A stretch of 64,000 nt of DNA from Sepioteuthis lessoniana (GCA_963585895.1 OY757904.1:158895626-158959625), one strand, 5' to 3'; positions 45,048 through 56,189 are shown, numbered from the stretch's first letter. Translations and numbers: made by a program. Notes: a model not told the origin generated them from the letters alone.

Positions 45048-45215
45048 CGTGGCGTAACGTTCATTGTCAAATCCCATGTTTCACTTCCCAAGGAAAAAAA
45101 TATGTTCTCTTTTTCTCTAGCTATGGCTAAAATAGAAGGGAAAACTGAATTCTTTAGCCTTGGTAGGGGTAGGTCTAGGAGAATGAAAAACTGAATTCAA
45201 AACCCGAAGAATGTC
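45048..45215 (+). repeat. SINE family D fragment
   Basis: 'cgtggcgtaacgttcattg' head, a deleted B-box region, then 'gaattctttagccttggtag' and 'aactgaattcaaaac'. Confidence 0.75.
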
Positions 45216-45251
45216 GTTCGGATAATCAGTTGTAAACTGGTGCACTGTTCT

Positions 45252-45465
45252 TTGTTTAATGACATATCAACCTTCGTGGGTTATTTAATACCAAAGTCAT
45301 CCTTGTAGAAGAACAGCAATGATACTATTTAATCCATAGCTGATGGCATAAGGGGATTCACACATTTCCCAAGAGGCATTAGTCCGAATGTGAACGTAAT
45401 ACTATGATTGGAGTTCGAACTCGTTAACTACGATGTTGCAGTCCAGTAAGATAGCTATTATGCAG
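45252..45465 (-). repeat. SINE family B copy
   Basis: 'atgacatatcaaccttcgtggg' (3' end) to 'gagttcgaactcgttaac' (B box) and 'atagctattatgcagc' (head). Confidence 0.9.
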
Positions 45466-45582
45466 CCGAGATCCCCCCCACCTCAGCTCATCCAAAAAGT
45501 GTTGCTGGTTCTTCACAAGTCTTCACTACAATAAACAAAGCACTTATATAAGCAGTTCACGTGTGGCACTCATACATCGTTT

Positions 45583-45812
45583 CGTTATTTAATGGCATAT
45601 CAACCTTCGTGGGTTATTTAATACCAAAACCATCTATGTAGAAGAACAATAGCGTTTCTATTTAATGCATACCTGCTGAGGTGGGGTAAAGGGGATTCCT
45701 ACTTTTCCCAAGGGTATTTAGTCCAAATGTGAACGTCAAATTTTGACCGAAGTTCGAACTCACTTACTATGATGTCTTAGTCCAAGACATTAGCCGCCAC
45801 GCAATGGAGACT
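45583..45812 (-). repeat. SINE family B copy
   Basis: 'aatggcatatcaaccttcgtgg' to 'gaagttcgaactcacttac' and 'gacattagccgccacg'. About 120 bp from the previous B copy, same orientation. Confidence 0.9.
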
Positions 45813-46029
45813 CTCATGCGTCGTGGGTGACGGAAGGACCTAACCAATTTTATCTATTAACGCCAGCTGCCATTCTAGACTCTACAAATATCAACCAAAG
45901 TTTATGAAGCAGTTAAATAATAAAAGAAACATCAGAATATTAAAAGTTTATGGCCAAGTTGGTGGTGGAGGGAGGGTTCTTGCGAAAGATTAACTCGCAG
46001 ACCATTCTAAATTCAATTAATACTAGTAA
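45813..46029. other. Unassigned sequence
   Basis: Short spacer between SINEs. Confidence 0.4.
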
Positions 46030-46286
46030 GTTGTAAGTCGGCGACCGTAGTCGAGGGCGACCCGAAGGCTCCCTTTTCAATAGCTAATACACCGAGGTGT
46101 AGGAGAGGGCGCTACACCTTTCCCTGGATTGCTCCACTTTACCCTTGATACGTACATTATATTGCTCAGTGTTAAGCAAGGAGGTATCAAGTACCATTTT
46201 AAAAGTCTTTGTAATGACGCGACCTGGGATTGAACCAAGGTCTCCCGGACCATTGGCGAACACTCTACCCACTAGACCAATGAGCC
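46030..46286 (-). repeat. SINE family A, best-preserved copy
   Basis: Read minus, the head is 'ggctcattggtctagtgggt', matching the class A-box TGGTCTAGTGG, and the B box is 'ggttcaatcccagg'. It ends at 'cgactacggtcgccgactta'. This copy shows most clearly that family A is tRNA-derived. A 62-codon minus frame over it is translated SINE. Confidence 0.94.
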
Positions 46287-46526
46287 ATCCTTACTCAATT
46301 TTTGGCCTTGTGTCATACTAAGATTAATACATAGTGCATTAAAGATTGAAAAATATTTCAATAATCTTTTTTGTATAAACAAAATATTGACTACCAAAAC
46401 TCTTTCAATTATTTTATATATCTAAATCTTTTTTTTTTTTTTGCTTTTTCGTAATAACCTACATAATTGTAATAACCTACTTAATTGTACGCTCAATTGA
46501 AGTTGACTTCTATTGACTGATTGAAT
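46287..46526. other. AT-rich sequence
   Basis: Nothing recognised. Confidence 0.4.
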
Positions 46527-47112
46527 GATTTTAATGGCACGTCAATCTATCTAGGGTTATTCTATACCTTGAGGTGAGGGAATCGCGTTCATTGTACGTT
46601 CTTATTTACATTTTTTATGTTGTTGTTTCTTAAGAGTTTTTACACCCAGTTATATATCAAGTATTCTTATCTAATACAAACAATTTGCAAACATTTGGAT
46701 GCTTTCAAATATTCTCATCTAATACTAATATCGTTTCAAGTAATTATTTCTATCTAATAATAGTAATTTGTTTGCACACAGTTATTTAGTTTCAAGTAAC
46801 GAATAATAATCTTTAGAAAACAATTATAGCTTCAAATTACTATTCTTAATACATATAATTTATGGTTATACGGCATCAAGTACTCCAAATAAGTATGAAT
46901 AACATATCTATTTAACCTAAATATGAAATATCCTAACAAGTAATACTATTCCGGATTAAAGTGGACCTGAGAGTAATGGCAATGAAGGAGTACGGTACAC
47001 TCCTCAGATCTCTGGAACCAAAGCCTCACCATCAGATGCAGGACACTTTGGTTTGTGGGGGTTCTTACACTTCTGAAAGGGATACACTATATTCTAAGCC
47101 TCGTCGACAGAG
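46527..47112 (+). repeat. Family C repeat, most complete copy (about 580 bp)
   Basis: 5' block 'aatggcacgtcaatctatct', then 'gggttattctatacc', 'gaatcgcgttcattgtacg', and repeated 'ttcaagta(a)ttcctatctaatac' motifs. The 3' block is 'agtggacctgagagtaatgg', 'ctcctcagatctctgg' and 'gggatacact'. No A or B box or terminal inverted repeat was found, so the class is open: it could be a LINE 3' end, a SINE or an LTR. Confidence 0.85.
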
Positions 47113-47189
47113 CGTTCATGAATTTGGTGATAAAAGGAGGGGGGATCACCCTCCAAATCGACGAATTGGCATTTATTTATTGATGTAAG

Positions 47190-47470
47190 AATAGATGTGC
47201 CAATTGGCACCAGGGTTTATCAGATGGCGTTTACGAGAACTGAATAGATTGCAGGCTTCTTCAGGGGTATGTAATATGCGGCTGTTGTTTAGGCGCATGC
47301 AGACGCCACCACGGGAAGTGTGTCAATATGTGTCAGTGAGGTTAGCAGACGATAATCAGATGGACCAACTGCTACATGCAACGGTCGTTGATGTGTGCCA
47401 TAGAGTGGTGATTCGCTAGCAGCAGCAGCAGTAGCAGCAGCAGCACTTCTGTTTATAATCAGACGAGCCA
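47190..47470 (-). other. GC-richer segment with (CAG)n, possible exon
   Basis: Both strands are open: plus 74 codons at 47195-47419, minus 67 codons at 47289-47492. The minus frame reads 'MRISDDYLARLIIN' followed by an alanine run encoded by the CTG/CAG tract at 47417-47446. Composition is unlike its neighbours and there is no copy in the window. A host exon is possible, and I recognise no family. Confidence 0.3.
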
Positions 47471-47662
47471 AATAATCATCACTGATTCTCATGTGTCAGG
47501 CAATTGTAGCACTATAAAATATTGCACCTGTTTTTAGCACGAAAGCAAATGCACCGCTTCGCCTCTAGAACGAACGACTCGCATCATTTTATGCATCTAA
47601 ATTATTCTGCTGCCTTCGCCCAGCTCAGCACATCTTGTGTGCACCCATTCACGTCTACATCC

Positions 47663-47691
47663 CCTCTCTCTCTCTTCCTCTCTCTCTCTTC

Positions 47692-47722
<31 letters not shown>
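47663..47722. repeat. (CT)n tract
   Basis: Interrupted polypyrimidine run. Confidence 0.95.
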
Positions 47723-47793
47723 GCTTTCCAGTTTTTATTTCTCTACTCGTCACTGCTTCCGTACGTGTTGTTTTCTGCAAATGCATTCTTATT

Positions 47794-47795
<2 letters not shown>

Positions 47796-47859
<64 letters not shown>
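47796..47859. repeat. (GA)n tract
   Basis: About 32 units on the plus strand. It lies in inverted relation to the (CT)n tracts on either side. Confidence 0.97.
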
Positions 47860-47860
<1 letters not shown>

Positions 47861-48429
47861 ACTTTGCCAGAAAACCATTTCAATAAGCTGCACAGGATTG
47901 ATTTCAGCATTGGTACATCCTCTTTCTTTCTTTCTTATCTCCATTGTTTTGGATCCAAGCAAGTAAAAACCTAATTCATTTCACAGTAGCAATAATCTAC
48001 TAGACTAGTTCCTAAACATTTACTCTTCCGTGAATCTACTCATTGAAGTCTGACACAAGACTCCAGCAGTGGGGCACCCGGTCAAGGTCATACACACTTC
48101 AGAATAGTCTGCTAGACAAGCTTATTAACCATTGCCTCAATAAAGAACGCCTCAAACTCCATTGAGTCGATTGAAATGTTTTCTGAAATCTTCATCTTTT
48201 TTCGTCGTATTTTTTTATTTATTTATATTTGTATCTCTTCCTCTTTCTCTACCTGTGTATCACTCTCGATATATGCACCCTTCTCTCTGTGTGCGTGTGC
48301 GCGCGCGCATGCGCATGTATCTTTGCATGCCCGCGTCTGTGAGTGTACATATCTCTCTGCAGACGTGCGTATCTCACTATCTATATGCACGCGCTTCTCT
48401 TTCTCGTTCTTATTTTCTATCTCTCGGCA
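47860..48429. other. Pyrimidine-biased sequence
   Basis: No gene. A (GTGC)n-type patch lies near 48290-48315. The frames of 100-209 codons here and downstream are low complexity. Confidence 0.5.
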
Positions 48430-48609
48430 CTTGTGCATCTCTCTCGCTCTCTTATTCTCTTTAAACGCAGCCATAACTCTCTCTTTCCACAACCTCTCTC
48501 TCTCTCTCCCTCTCTCTCTCTCTCTATCTATCTATTCACGTTTCTTTCTATCTTTCTAGCCTTATCAGTCTGTATTTATGTCTTTTTCTCTTTACTCGCG
48601 ATTGTTCCA

Positions 48610-48673
<64 letters not shown>

Positions 48674-48748
48674 CCCATGTCATCAAATTTCTCTTATCCC
48701 TCTCTTTCTATGTACAGCGTTTCTCTGTTTTTCTTTTTCACTGTATCC

Positions 48749-48813
<65 letters not shown>

Positions 48814-49060
48814 CTCTTGTCTCCTTATGTACCGTACCCTAGCTACCCTGTTTCTGTCACGTACTTTATGCCTGCGATACCCTCCTCTCTCTCTCACTCC
48901 CTCTCTCTCAATCTTCGTCTCGCTATCGCTCTCTCTCTCTCTCTCTCTCTTTCTTTACGTACAGCTCTCTGATTCCCTCTTTCTCTGTATTTGCATCTCT
49001 CTCTCTCCATCTCTCTATCCTCGTTTCCTTATGTTTGTCTCTCTCTTTGTACCCGCGATT
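48430..49060. repeat. Polypyrimidine (CT)n block
   Basis: Pure or near-pure (CT)n runs at 48494-48526, 48611-48658, 48750-48810 and 48930-48952 are joined by TC-rich sequence. A (GT)n run lies at 48658-48673. The plus strand is almost free of long purine runs for 600 bp. Confidence 0.92.
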
Positions 49061-49442
49061 CCCTCTCATTTTACTAACGCAGAACAAAACAAAAGGTAGG
49101 GGTGTTGTTGAAAAGATTGTGTAGCGTCCTCTGAATTGAGGATTAATTCCCATCTTTCAAGATTCGAAAGACTAGCTTTTAAAACCTATGTTTGAAAACC
49201 AGTGGTAGCGGTGTTGAATACACATCTATTTTACCCACAAAGAAGGTTTTTGTCTGATACAAGCTCATAGTAGTGAGTCTTTTCGTGAGGGTCAAACTCA
49301 TTGTATGTGGTCTGCGAGAAGTGCTTGCCAATTATTTTAGTCGACTTTTTTAAACGAGAGTATTCAATGTCTTTTCTGTTTTCCCTGTCGAATTTGTTAT
49401 AAAGTGCACACGCAAAAATTTCCAGCACTTTCCTTTTTAAGA
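49061..49442. other. Unassigned sequence
   Basis: A few phrases resemble family D ('accagtggtag'). Nothing firm. Confidence 0.35.
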
Positions 49443-49525
49443 AGGACAGACCGGGTTCTCCAGTTTTGATAGGGCGACCAGTCTAGAAGTGGGAAAACTG
49501 ATTTCAAACACTTTACCAACATGGG
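49443..49525 (+). repeat. SINE family D fragment
   Basis: 'ggacagaccgggttctccag', 'cgaccagtctagaagtgg' and 'aaaactgatttcaaac' match the middle of the 59252 copy. Confidence 0.65.
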
Positions 49526-49642
49526 CCAGGGTAGTAGGGTAAGGCTCATTACTCTCCAAGTCTTATTGACTTTGAAAATGACATGGGTTCATCAATGAAC
49601 TGAGAAAAACGCTAGATAGGATGCAGATGGGATGCTAGGATG

Positions 49643-49644
<2 letters not shown>

Positions 49645-49687
<43 letters not shown>

Positions 49688-49716
49688 CTATTTTCTATGT
49701 ACACCAATTGAACGTT

Positions 49717-49754
<38 letters not shown>

Positions 49755-49842
49755 AAAGTTCAATGGTTGACAGAAAATGATTGCAGAAGCTGGTGAAATC
49801 AAATTTTAATTTTTTAGAATTGGTGTACATAGAAAATTTCGA
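49645..49842. repeat. Nested inverted repeat with two (AT)n runs
   Basis: 'tattttctatgtacaccaatt' at 49689-49709 is matched by its reverse complement at 49819-49839. Inside it, 'ttgaacgtttg' and 'caaaagttcaa' flank an (AT)n run at 49719-49752. A second (AT)n run lies at 49645-49685. Confidence 0.85.
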
Positions 49843-50062
49843 GGCTGTTTGGATTTCACATAGCACTAATACCCTTGGAAAAGGTATGAATCAAATTTTT
49901 CTCCTTCTAGCTATAGGTTAAATAGTTGGGTACACTGAGCTCTTTAGCCTTTGTATGGTAACCAGTCTTGGAGAAGAAAAACTTTCAATTCAAACACGTA
50001 AAACTCTGCATAAAATGGCCATGTGTTACACCCTGTTTGTGTGGAGGATTTGGTAAATACAC
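49843..50062 (+). repeat. SINE family D, 5'-truncated
   Basis: Starts at 'gaggctgtttggatttcaca', just after the inverted repeat, and ends 'aggatttggtaaatac'. Confidence 0.85.
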
Positions 50063-50590
50063 ACATAAGATATTTGGCCTTATCTCCAACAATATTTAGG
50101 ATACAAAATTTACTGAAGTGAAGCAGGTGAATTGTGAGTAGTAATATAAAAACTGAAACCTTGCCCATGAATGTTGGATTCAAATGCAGTCCGCAATAAT
50201 TTACAAACGTGTTTATGGTTCTATCCTCCCCGTACCACGTTAATCTGTGTTATTCATTATCCCTACCTGTGATATCATATAAAAACATTCAAATATTAAG
50301 CGAGATCTCGATTCAATTGTGTCACTTAATTTTTTGCGCATATGACAAAGGAGAAAAAATTATGAAAGTAAGCCAAAGCACAAAACCGGAAAATTATTTT
50401 AAAGAATTAATTTCTTTTTGCAAAATTACCAAGAAAGAATTTCTTGTTCCAGTTTTGCTGAAGCAGATATCGCACTATTCGATTTATCGTCTTGGGCAAA
50501 TACAGTTTAATAAACATTAGTAAGGTGTTAATTTTCGTGATTTAACACATTATCTCTTATATTTACTTGAATATAACTGATAGGATCGCA
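50063..50590. other. AT-rich sequence, unrecognised frame
   Basis: 103-codon plus frame at 50209-50520. No domain or signal recognised and codon use is AT-driven. Not called. Confidence 0.35.
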
Positions 50591-50688
<98 letters not shown>

Positions 50689-50697
50689 GTATATATA
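50591..50697. repeat. (CA)n/(AT)n microsatellite
   Basis: About 40 CA units, then AT. Confidence 0.97.
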
Positions 50698-50956
50698 TAG
50701 AACACAATTTATAATTAAAACCGTACTAAATCAAGAAAATTAAGTTTTCTATCAAGAAAAATGCAAAGCAATAACAATATTTCAACTTAAAGTGATTTAA
50801 AACAGGCTAAAAAACTCATGACCCTGAGTTTCAAGCACCTGATCTTCAGGAAAGTTTGTATCAACACGTCTGAATGGATTTTAAGCATATCAATACAAGC
50901 TCGTTGGAAGATTAAGCAGTTGAAACTCACAGTCGTGAGTTTTTATACTTTTTGAT

Positions 50957-50958
<2 letters not shown>

Positions 50959-51008
<50 letters not shown>
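50959..51008. repeat. (TA)n microsatellite
   Basis: 25 units. Confidence 0.97.
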
Positions 51009-51010
<2 letters not shown>

Positions 51011-51212
51011 TATTTTCCCCTGTAAAAATGACGGGTCTATTTACGCCTGAATCAGCACTCCTACATAAGATCAGTGTAGTATCTGAGCACTCAGTGTAGG
51101 ATCAGTAGGTCTCTATTTGTTACCTTTGCTAAGAATTGCATTACGAGGAAAGTAATGCATAAATAACCCCCAAAACAATAACATAAAACAAAAAATATGC
51201 TGGTGAAAATAG

Positions 51213-51214
<2 letters not shown>

Positions 51215-51288
<74 letters not shown>
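51215..51288. repeat. (TA)n microsatellite
   Basis: 37 units, uninterrupted. Confidence 0.97.
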
Positions 51289-51289
<1 letters not shown>

Positions 51290-51419
51290 CTTTTTTAAAA
51301 GTTGTAATACCTGAAAGTGACATTTTGGTTGGAGGTAGAGAGCAAAGTTACTACATTCTGATCCTAGCAGAAATTAAACTATTTGCGCGCGAACACAGAT
51401 GCACACACTCACCCACATA

Positions 51420-51934
<515 letters not shown>

Positions 51935-51985
51935 TTTATTTGTTTAACGGCATAACAACTCATCATGGGTTATTCAATCCAGAAA
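51935..51985 (-). repeat. SINE family B 3' fragment
   Basis: 'gtttaacggcataacaactcatcatgggttattcaat' equals the inverted B 3' end with several changes. Confidence 0.6.
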
Positions 51986-52039
51986 TTTGCTTAATTTCTA
52001 AATTTTTATAATCATATCTATATTTTCAATTAGTCAAAA

Positions 52040-52465
52040 TCTTTTAGATGAAGCTTGATAATTTTTTTAGCATTTAGATTATTCAGACTAATTTCTTTAT
52101 TTTAGTTGCTATATTCACAACTTTTCAGTTGATTCCAGCATGACATGTGACATAGTGGATATAAGCGTTTGGTTTATGAATTTCTAAATGAAATCATCTG
52201 AAGGTAGCGGTTTCAATCCTGACAACAAGTAAAAATAACAACGAAAACTTACTATAGCTAAACTTTTGTACCCTGTTATGGTAAACAGAATTTGAACAAT
52301 CTAGTTCGGTGGATTAAAAAAGGGTTCGGTTCGAAGTTCCGTGTAGGTTCCCTCGTTCGACAAGAAACACTTGAAGAAGGCCGAAATATTGTGTATATAA
52401 CAATAAGGATGACGACAACAGTCCGAATGCTCAAAATGATAAAGATTATATTTTCAATGTTCCAT
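52040..52465. mobile_element. Tripartite element: domain(-), tRNA-like(+), domain(+)
   Basis: 52040-52140 is a worn inverted copy of the conserved domain (aligned with 23765-23860: 'gatgaagcttgataa', 'ttcacaacttttcagttgat'). 52143-52290 is the family E tRNA-like part (B box 'ggtttcaatcctga', then 'ccctgttatggtaaacagaattt'). 52300-52465 is the domain on the plus strand ('gaagttccgtgtaggttccc', 'cttgaagaaggccgaaat', 'gacaacagtccgaatg'). The same domain(-)/tRNA(+) junction occurs at 23975. Confidence 0.75.
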
Positions 52466-52499
52466 GGTATTTTTTTAAAATTGTTCTTTTTTCTGTTGT

Positions 52500-53215
52500 T
52501 AAATGATATCCAGTTATATGATATCCAGTTATATGATATCAAGTATTCATATCTAAAGTAAAAGTAAGTAAAGCTGGCGACCTTAGTCGAGGGTGACCCG
52601 AAGGCTCCCTTTTCAATAGCTTCTACACCGAGATGCAGGGGAGGGCGCTACTCCAGTCCCAGGATTACTCCACTTTAGTCTTGATCCTCACATTATAGTA
52701 CTGAATACTAAGCAATGTGGCATCAAGTACCATTTTTTTTGTATGACTCAACCTGGGATTGAGCCCCGATCTCCCGGACTATTGGCGAACACTCCACTCA
52801 TTAGGCCATCTAATGCTAATATTTCAAGCACAATCATATAGGCTAAAATAACTATTCCTACTGAATAATAATCATTGGTTTGCACATTTATATGGTTTCA
52901 AGTATTCCTATCTTACCCCAATAATTTACAAGCATTTATATGGTTTAAAGTAACATTTGATATTCATTTTAATACAATATATGTGCACACATTTATATGG
53001 TATGAAGTATTCCTTTCGAATACGAATAATTTGCGAACTGATTTTTGACACAAACATGGGACCTCCTCCCAACAGGTGCTTCCACTCCAGATCAGAGTGG
53101 ATTTAGCAGTGATAGCAATAAAGGGGTGCTCTTTATCCCTAGAGAACTAGAATTGACCGTTAGTGTACTCATGATTTCGTGATGAACCCATATTGTCCCC
53201 CCCCCTGTGGAAACC
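52500..53215 (+). repeat. Family C repeat with SINE A nested inside
   Basis: 'gttatatgatatc' and 'aagtattcatatct' are followed by the SINE at about 52560-52810. The element resumes at 'ctaatgctaatatttcaagc', with repeated 'atttatatggtttcaagta', and reaches the 3' block ('cagagtggatttagc', 'gcaataaaggggtgct'). Confidence 0.85.
52560..52810 (-). repeat. SINE family A nested in family C
   Basis: 'ctggcgaccttagtcgaggg' through 'cggactattggcgaacactcc'. 'atctaa' stands on both sides and may be the target duplication. Confidence 0.9.
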
Positions 53216-53983
53216 TTTATTTTTACTTTTCCCAATCCAAAATATCTCCGTTTATTCTATTTTGTTTCATATTGTTTCCCTTTCATGGATTTTAATCTCC
53301 GTTTTTAAAAGAATCCAAACAAAATGTCAAATTAACGATGTTCCAGTAAGCGTCGTTGTCATTTGTTAAGTTTTAAGGTAACAAGTATGTGACACTTAAT
53401 GTAAATCGAACTCATAAACAATGGTTTGTTATCCCACTAACCCTTATACGACATGAGACGCCTATTTTACTTATTTTCCCAATTACCTGAGCATTAGCCG
53501 AAAAATAAATTGACACAATGCCTTTTCTTTCTTATTGTTGTTGTAGATATGAAAACTGTAACCTTCTCTGGCGAACCTGAAGCAAAATGATACAACAAGA
53601 AAATTTCATTGCAAGAAAAATTTTATTGTTTGAATGATTTCTTTTCTATTATTTCTTCCTTCCCATTACAAAAAAAAAAAAAGTAAAAAGAAAGAAGGTG
53701 AGCGAAACAGGTGCAAAGTACAACAGTATTACTTGTCAATCTCAACGCGAATAGGTTCGTGCGTTTCAATTTTAGAACTACCTATATCTGAGACTGATTT
53801 AGTATATAAATCAATATGAACATGCTTAGCTATGGAAAATAGTGAATCAGTGCGAATATATTGACGTGCGTGCTGTGACAAAAGTCAGGATATTTCTATG
53901 GATACAACGTTTAAGCAAAAGAGTAAGTTGCGGTGTGAAGAGACAGGAGGAGATAAATGGAACAGAGAGAGAATGCGTGGGTG

Positions 53984-53988
<5 letters not shown>
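53216..53988. other. AT-rich sequence, nothing recognised
   Basis: No gene seen. Confidence 0.4.

Positions 53989-54034
<46 letters not shown>
53989..54034. repeat. (GA)n microsatellite
   Basis: 23 units. Confidence 0.97.
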
Positions 54035-54037
<3 letters not shown>

Positions 54038-54798
54038 GTTCGGTTGATTATTTGATACAGCGGTTACGTGAATGTGGGCCTTCCAAGTCTGAATCAATAT
54101 TTGGCAAGCATCTTTATACGCAGTGACTGTATTGCACTCATTCGGAGACGACTGTTAAGATTTCTTCTTGTCATACGCACTTTCTAGGCAAGTGGGTTGT
54201 TGTTGTTGTTGTTGTTGTTGAATAAGAATCAGCACGCCGTGTATGTGTGCTCTTTTTCTTTCCTCTTGGGTACTGACTGATTGAAGCCTCCTTTCCCAAC
54301 CCTCGTAAATCTTATCAGCTGTACAGGTACTTCCCACTAACCTGAATTACTTGTTTATGACAGCAGTTTCTCATTCAGATTTTCATTTTTTTCTCATTCG
54401 ACGCTTTCAAGAAAGGTTTCTTAAAAGAGCATATTTGTTTTACATTCTGTTTTTTTTCTTTCGTGTCTCTTTATCTCCATCGCTCAAAAGTTAAAACTTT
54501 ATTTTTCTTTCCTTAGTTGAGAATACATGATTCTGTTCGCAGTAACTTGAAAAATATAGTTTGAAGATGATATTCTCTATAATCAAATTTATTTTGGCTA
54601 TCTATCTATCTCAGTATCTATCTATCTATCTATGTACATTTTGAATATTAACTTAACTGAGGATCGAAAACGTGAAACTTTCAATCAAAAGTTTTTATGC
54701 CGTTTTATAATTTTTATACTTTTAATATATTGTGATATTGCACTGCATTTTCGTGCATTGAGCACTCCAAAGTTTTTAGCGTTAAATTTTAATCATGC

Positions 54799-54852
<54 letters not shown>

Positions 54853-54919
54853 GTATAAGTGGTGATGGTGGTGTAAATGTTATGGGCATGGAAAATTGAA
54901 TAGATGAATATAATTTAAA
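54035..54919. other. AT-rich sequence with short microsatellites
   Basis: (TTG)n at 54197-54220, (CTAT)n at 54601-54634, and (CA)n then (TA)n at 54800-54852. No gene. Confidence 0.5.
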
Positions 54920-55017
54920 TTTTGATCGAGGCTGTTTGTATGAATAATTTTAAGAAAGTTATGAATCAACTTCTTCCCTCAAACTATATATAAACAGTAG
55001 GATAGAGTAGGCTCTTT
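54920..55017 (+). repeat. SINE family D fragment, left of palindrome insertion
   Basis: 'gatcgaggctgtttgtatga', 'gaaagttatgaatcaa' and 'agtaggatagagtaggctc' are family D. It continues at 55356. Confidence 0.78.
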
Positions 55018-55355
55018 TTTTGTCGTGATTTTTCGGACTGTTGTCCTCATCTTTATTGCGGTAAGTTGAAACACAACGTTTCGGCCGCTGTATCCTCCGG
55101 CCTTCCTCAGAAGTCTCTCGTTTATCTGGACATAGAAATAGTTCAACCTGGGAAATCAAATCAGTTAATCTTTAAAAATGATTTCCTTGGTTGAATCATT
55201 TCTATGCCCAGATAAACAAGAGACACCTGAGGAAGGCCGGAGGGTACAGTGGCCGAAACGTTATGTTTCAACTTATCACAATAATGATGAGGACAACAGT
55301 CCGAAAAATCACAACAAAAATTATTCACATCAAACCTAATCTCAAAAGTTCAGAG
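55018..55355. mobile_element. Palindromic SINE-like element with 14-bp TSD
   Basis: Arms 55022-55158 and 55179-55315 are both 137 bp, inverted, with about 15 mismatches and no gaps, around a 20-bp loop. Each arm carries the conserved domain (cores 'ggaaggccgga(g)g', 'ggccgaaacgtt' and 'gaggacaacagtccg') with its usual 3' end pointing outward. AGAGTAGGCTCTTT (14 bp) flanks the element at 55004-55017 and 55356-55369, and the interrupted family D SINE reads across the empty site. The TSD length indicates target-primed insertion, not a cut-and-paste transposon. No tRNA-like head is present. Confidence 0.9.
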
Positions 55356-55400
55356 AGAGTAGGCTCTTTAACATTGGAAGAGCAGTCGGTCAAAGAGGAG
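55356..55400 (+). repeat. SINE family D fragment, right of palindrome
   Basis: 'agagtaggctctttaacattgg' and 'gagcagtcggtcaaag' continue the D copy interrupted at 55017. A (GAG)n run follows at 55395-55420. Confidence 0.72.
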
Positions 55401-55420
55401 GAGGAGGAGGAGGAGGAGAA

Positions 55421-56189
55421 TTGAATTTAACTCTACTATCAACACGTCACGGGCTTGTGCAGTAGAGTAAGATCCATTCCCAAATCAGACTTTCAGAGAA
55501 AACCAACTGAAAGCATCTCTAGAGAATTTTATGTTCTTGGTTAACACTTACGGCATCTTAACTGTTGACAAGAAAAAACTTTATAAAAAAAAAACAAAAA
55601 CACACTGAATAAACAATCTTTGTCGGACATAATGAAACGTCGGAAAAAGCATTTGCCGCATAAGTACACACACACACACAGGTATATAATCTGATATTCT
55701 TGTTGGAAAAAATGATCGACAATGTCCGGTTTGTAGCAGAAGCTGCCGTTGTGGTTGTTGACGTAAATTACAGAAATCGAAACTAGCTGCCCTTACATTT
55801 TATATATATATATCCCGTTAGTGTTCAGAGACTATGGGTTTGGAATATTCGTAAATAGAATACATGAGAGATTCCATATAATTCGACGGGAGTATGGCTA
55901 TAATTGTATATGTCTCCCGGGATGCCATCTGAGGAGACGAAGAAAAAACTCGTCGAAATAAATTATAATAACATTATAACCATGCATTGAGTGTTCTTCT
56001 ACCTAATCTTTTTTGTCAGTCCATCCCTTCAGGAAATTGTTAACCTTTTATCAAGCCCTTAACTTTTTAAATAGAAATGTATAAGTTGTTCTTAAAGTTA
56101 GACTAACAAAAACTAGTGGCAATAATAGTAAGATATAATTATAAAGTTTAATAAACCAACTTTTTATTGATCGTCTGAACACATTAAAT
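55421..56189. other. AT-rich sequence
   Basis: No gene recognised. A short (CA)n patch lies near 55667. Confidence 0.4.

Noticed and set aside
48343..49099. Long frames of 173-209 codons
   Set aside because: They translate (CT)n repeats (LSLSLS). Several frames are open at once, which is the mark of a dinucleotide repeat rather than a gene.
50209..50520. 103-codon plus frame as a gene
   Set aside because: AT-driven codon use, no recognised motif, and no supporting splice or promoter signal.
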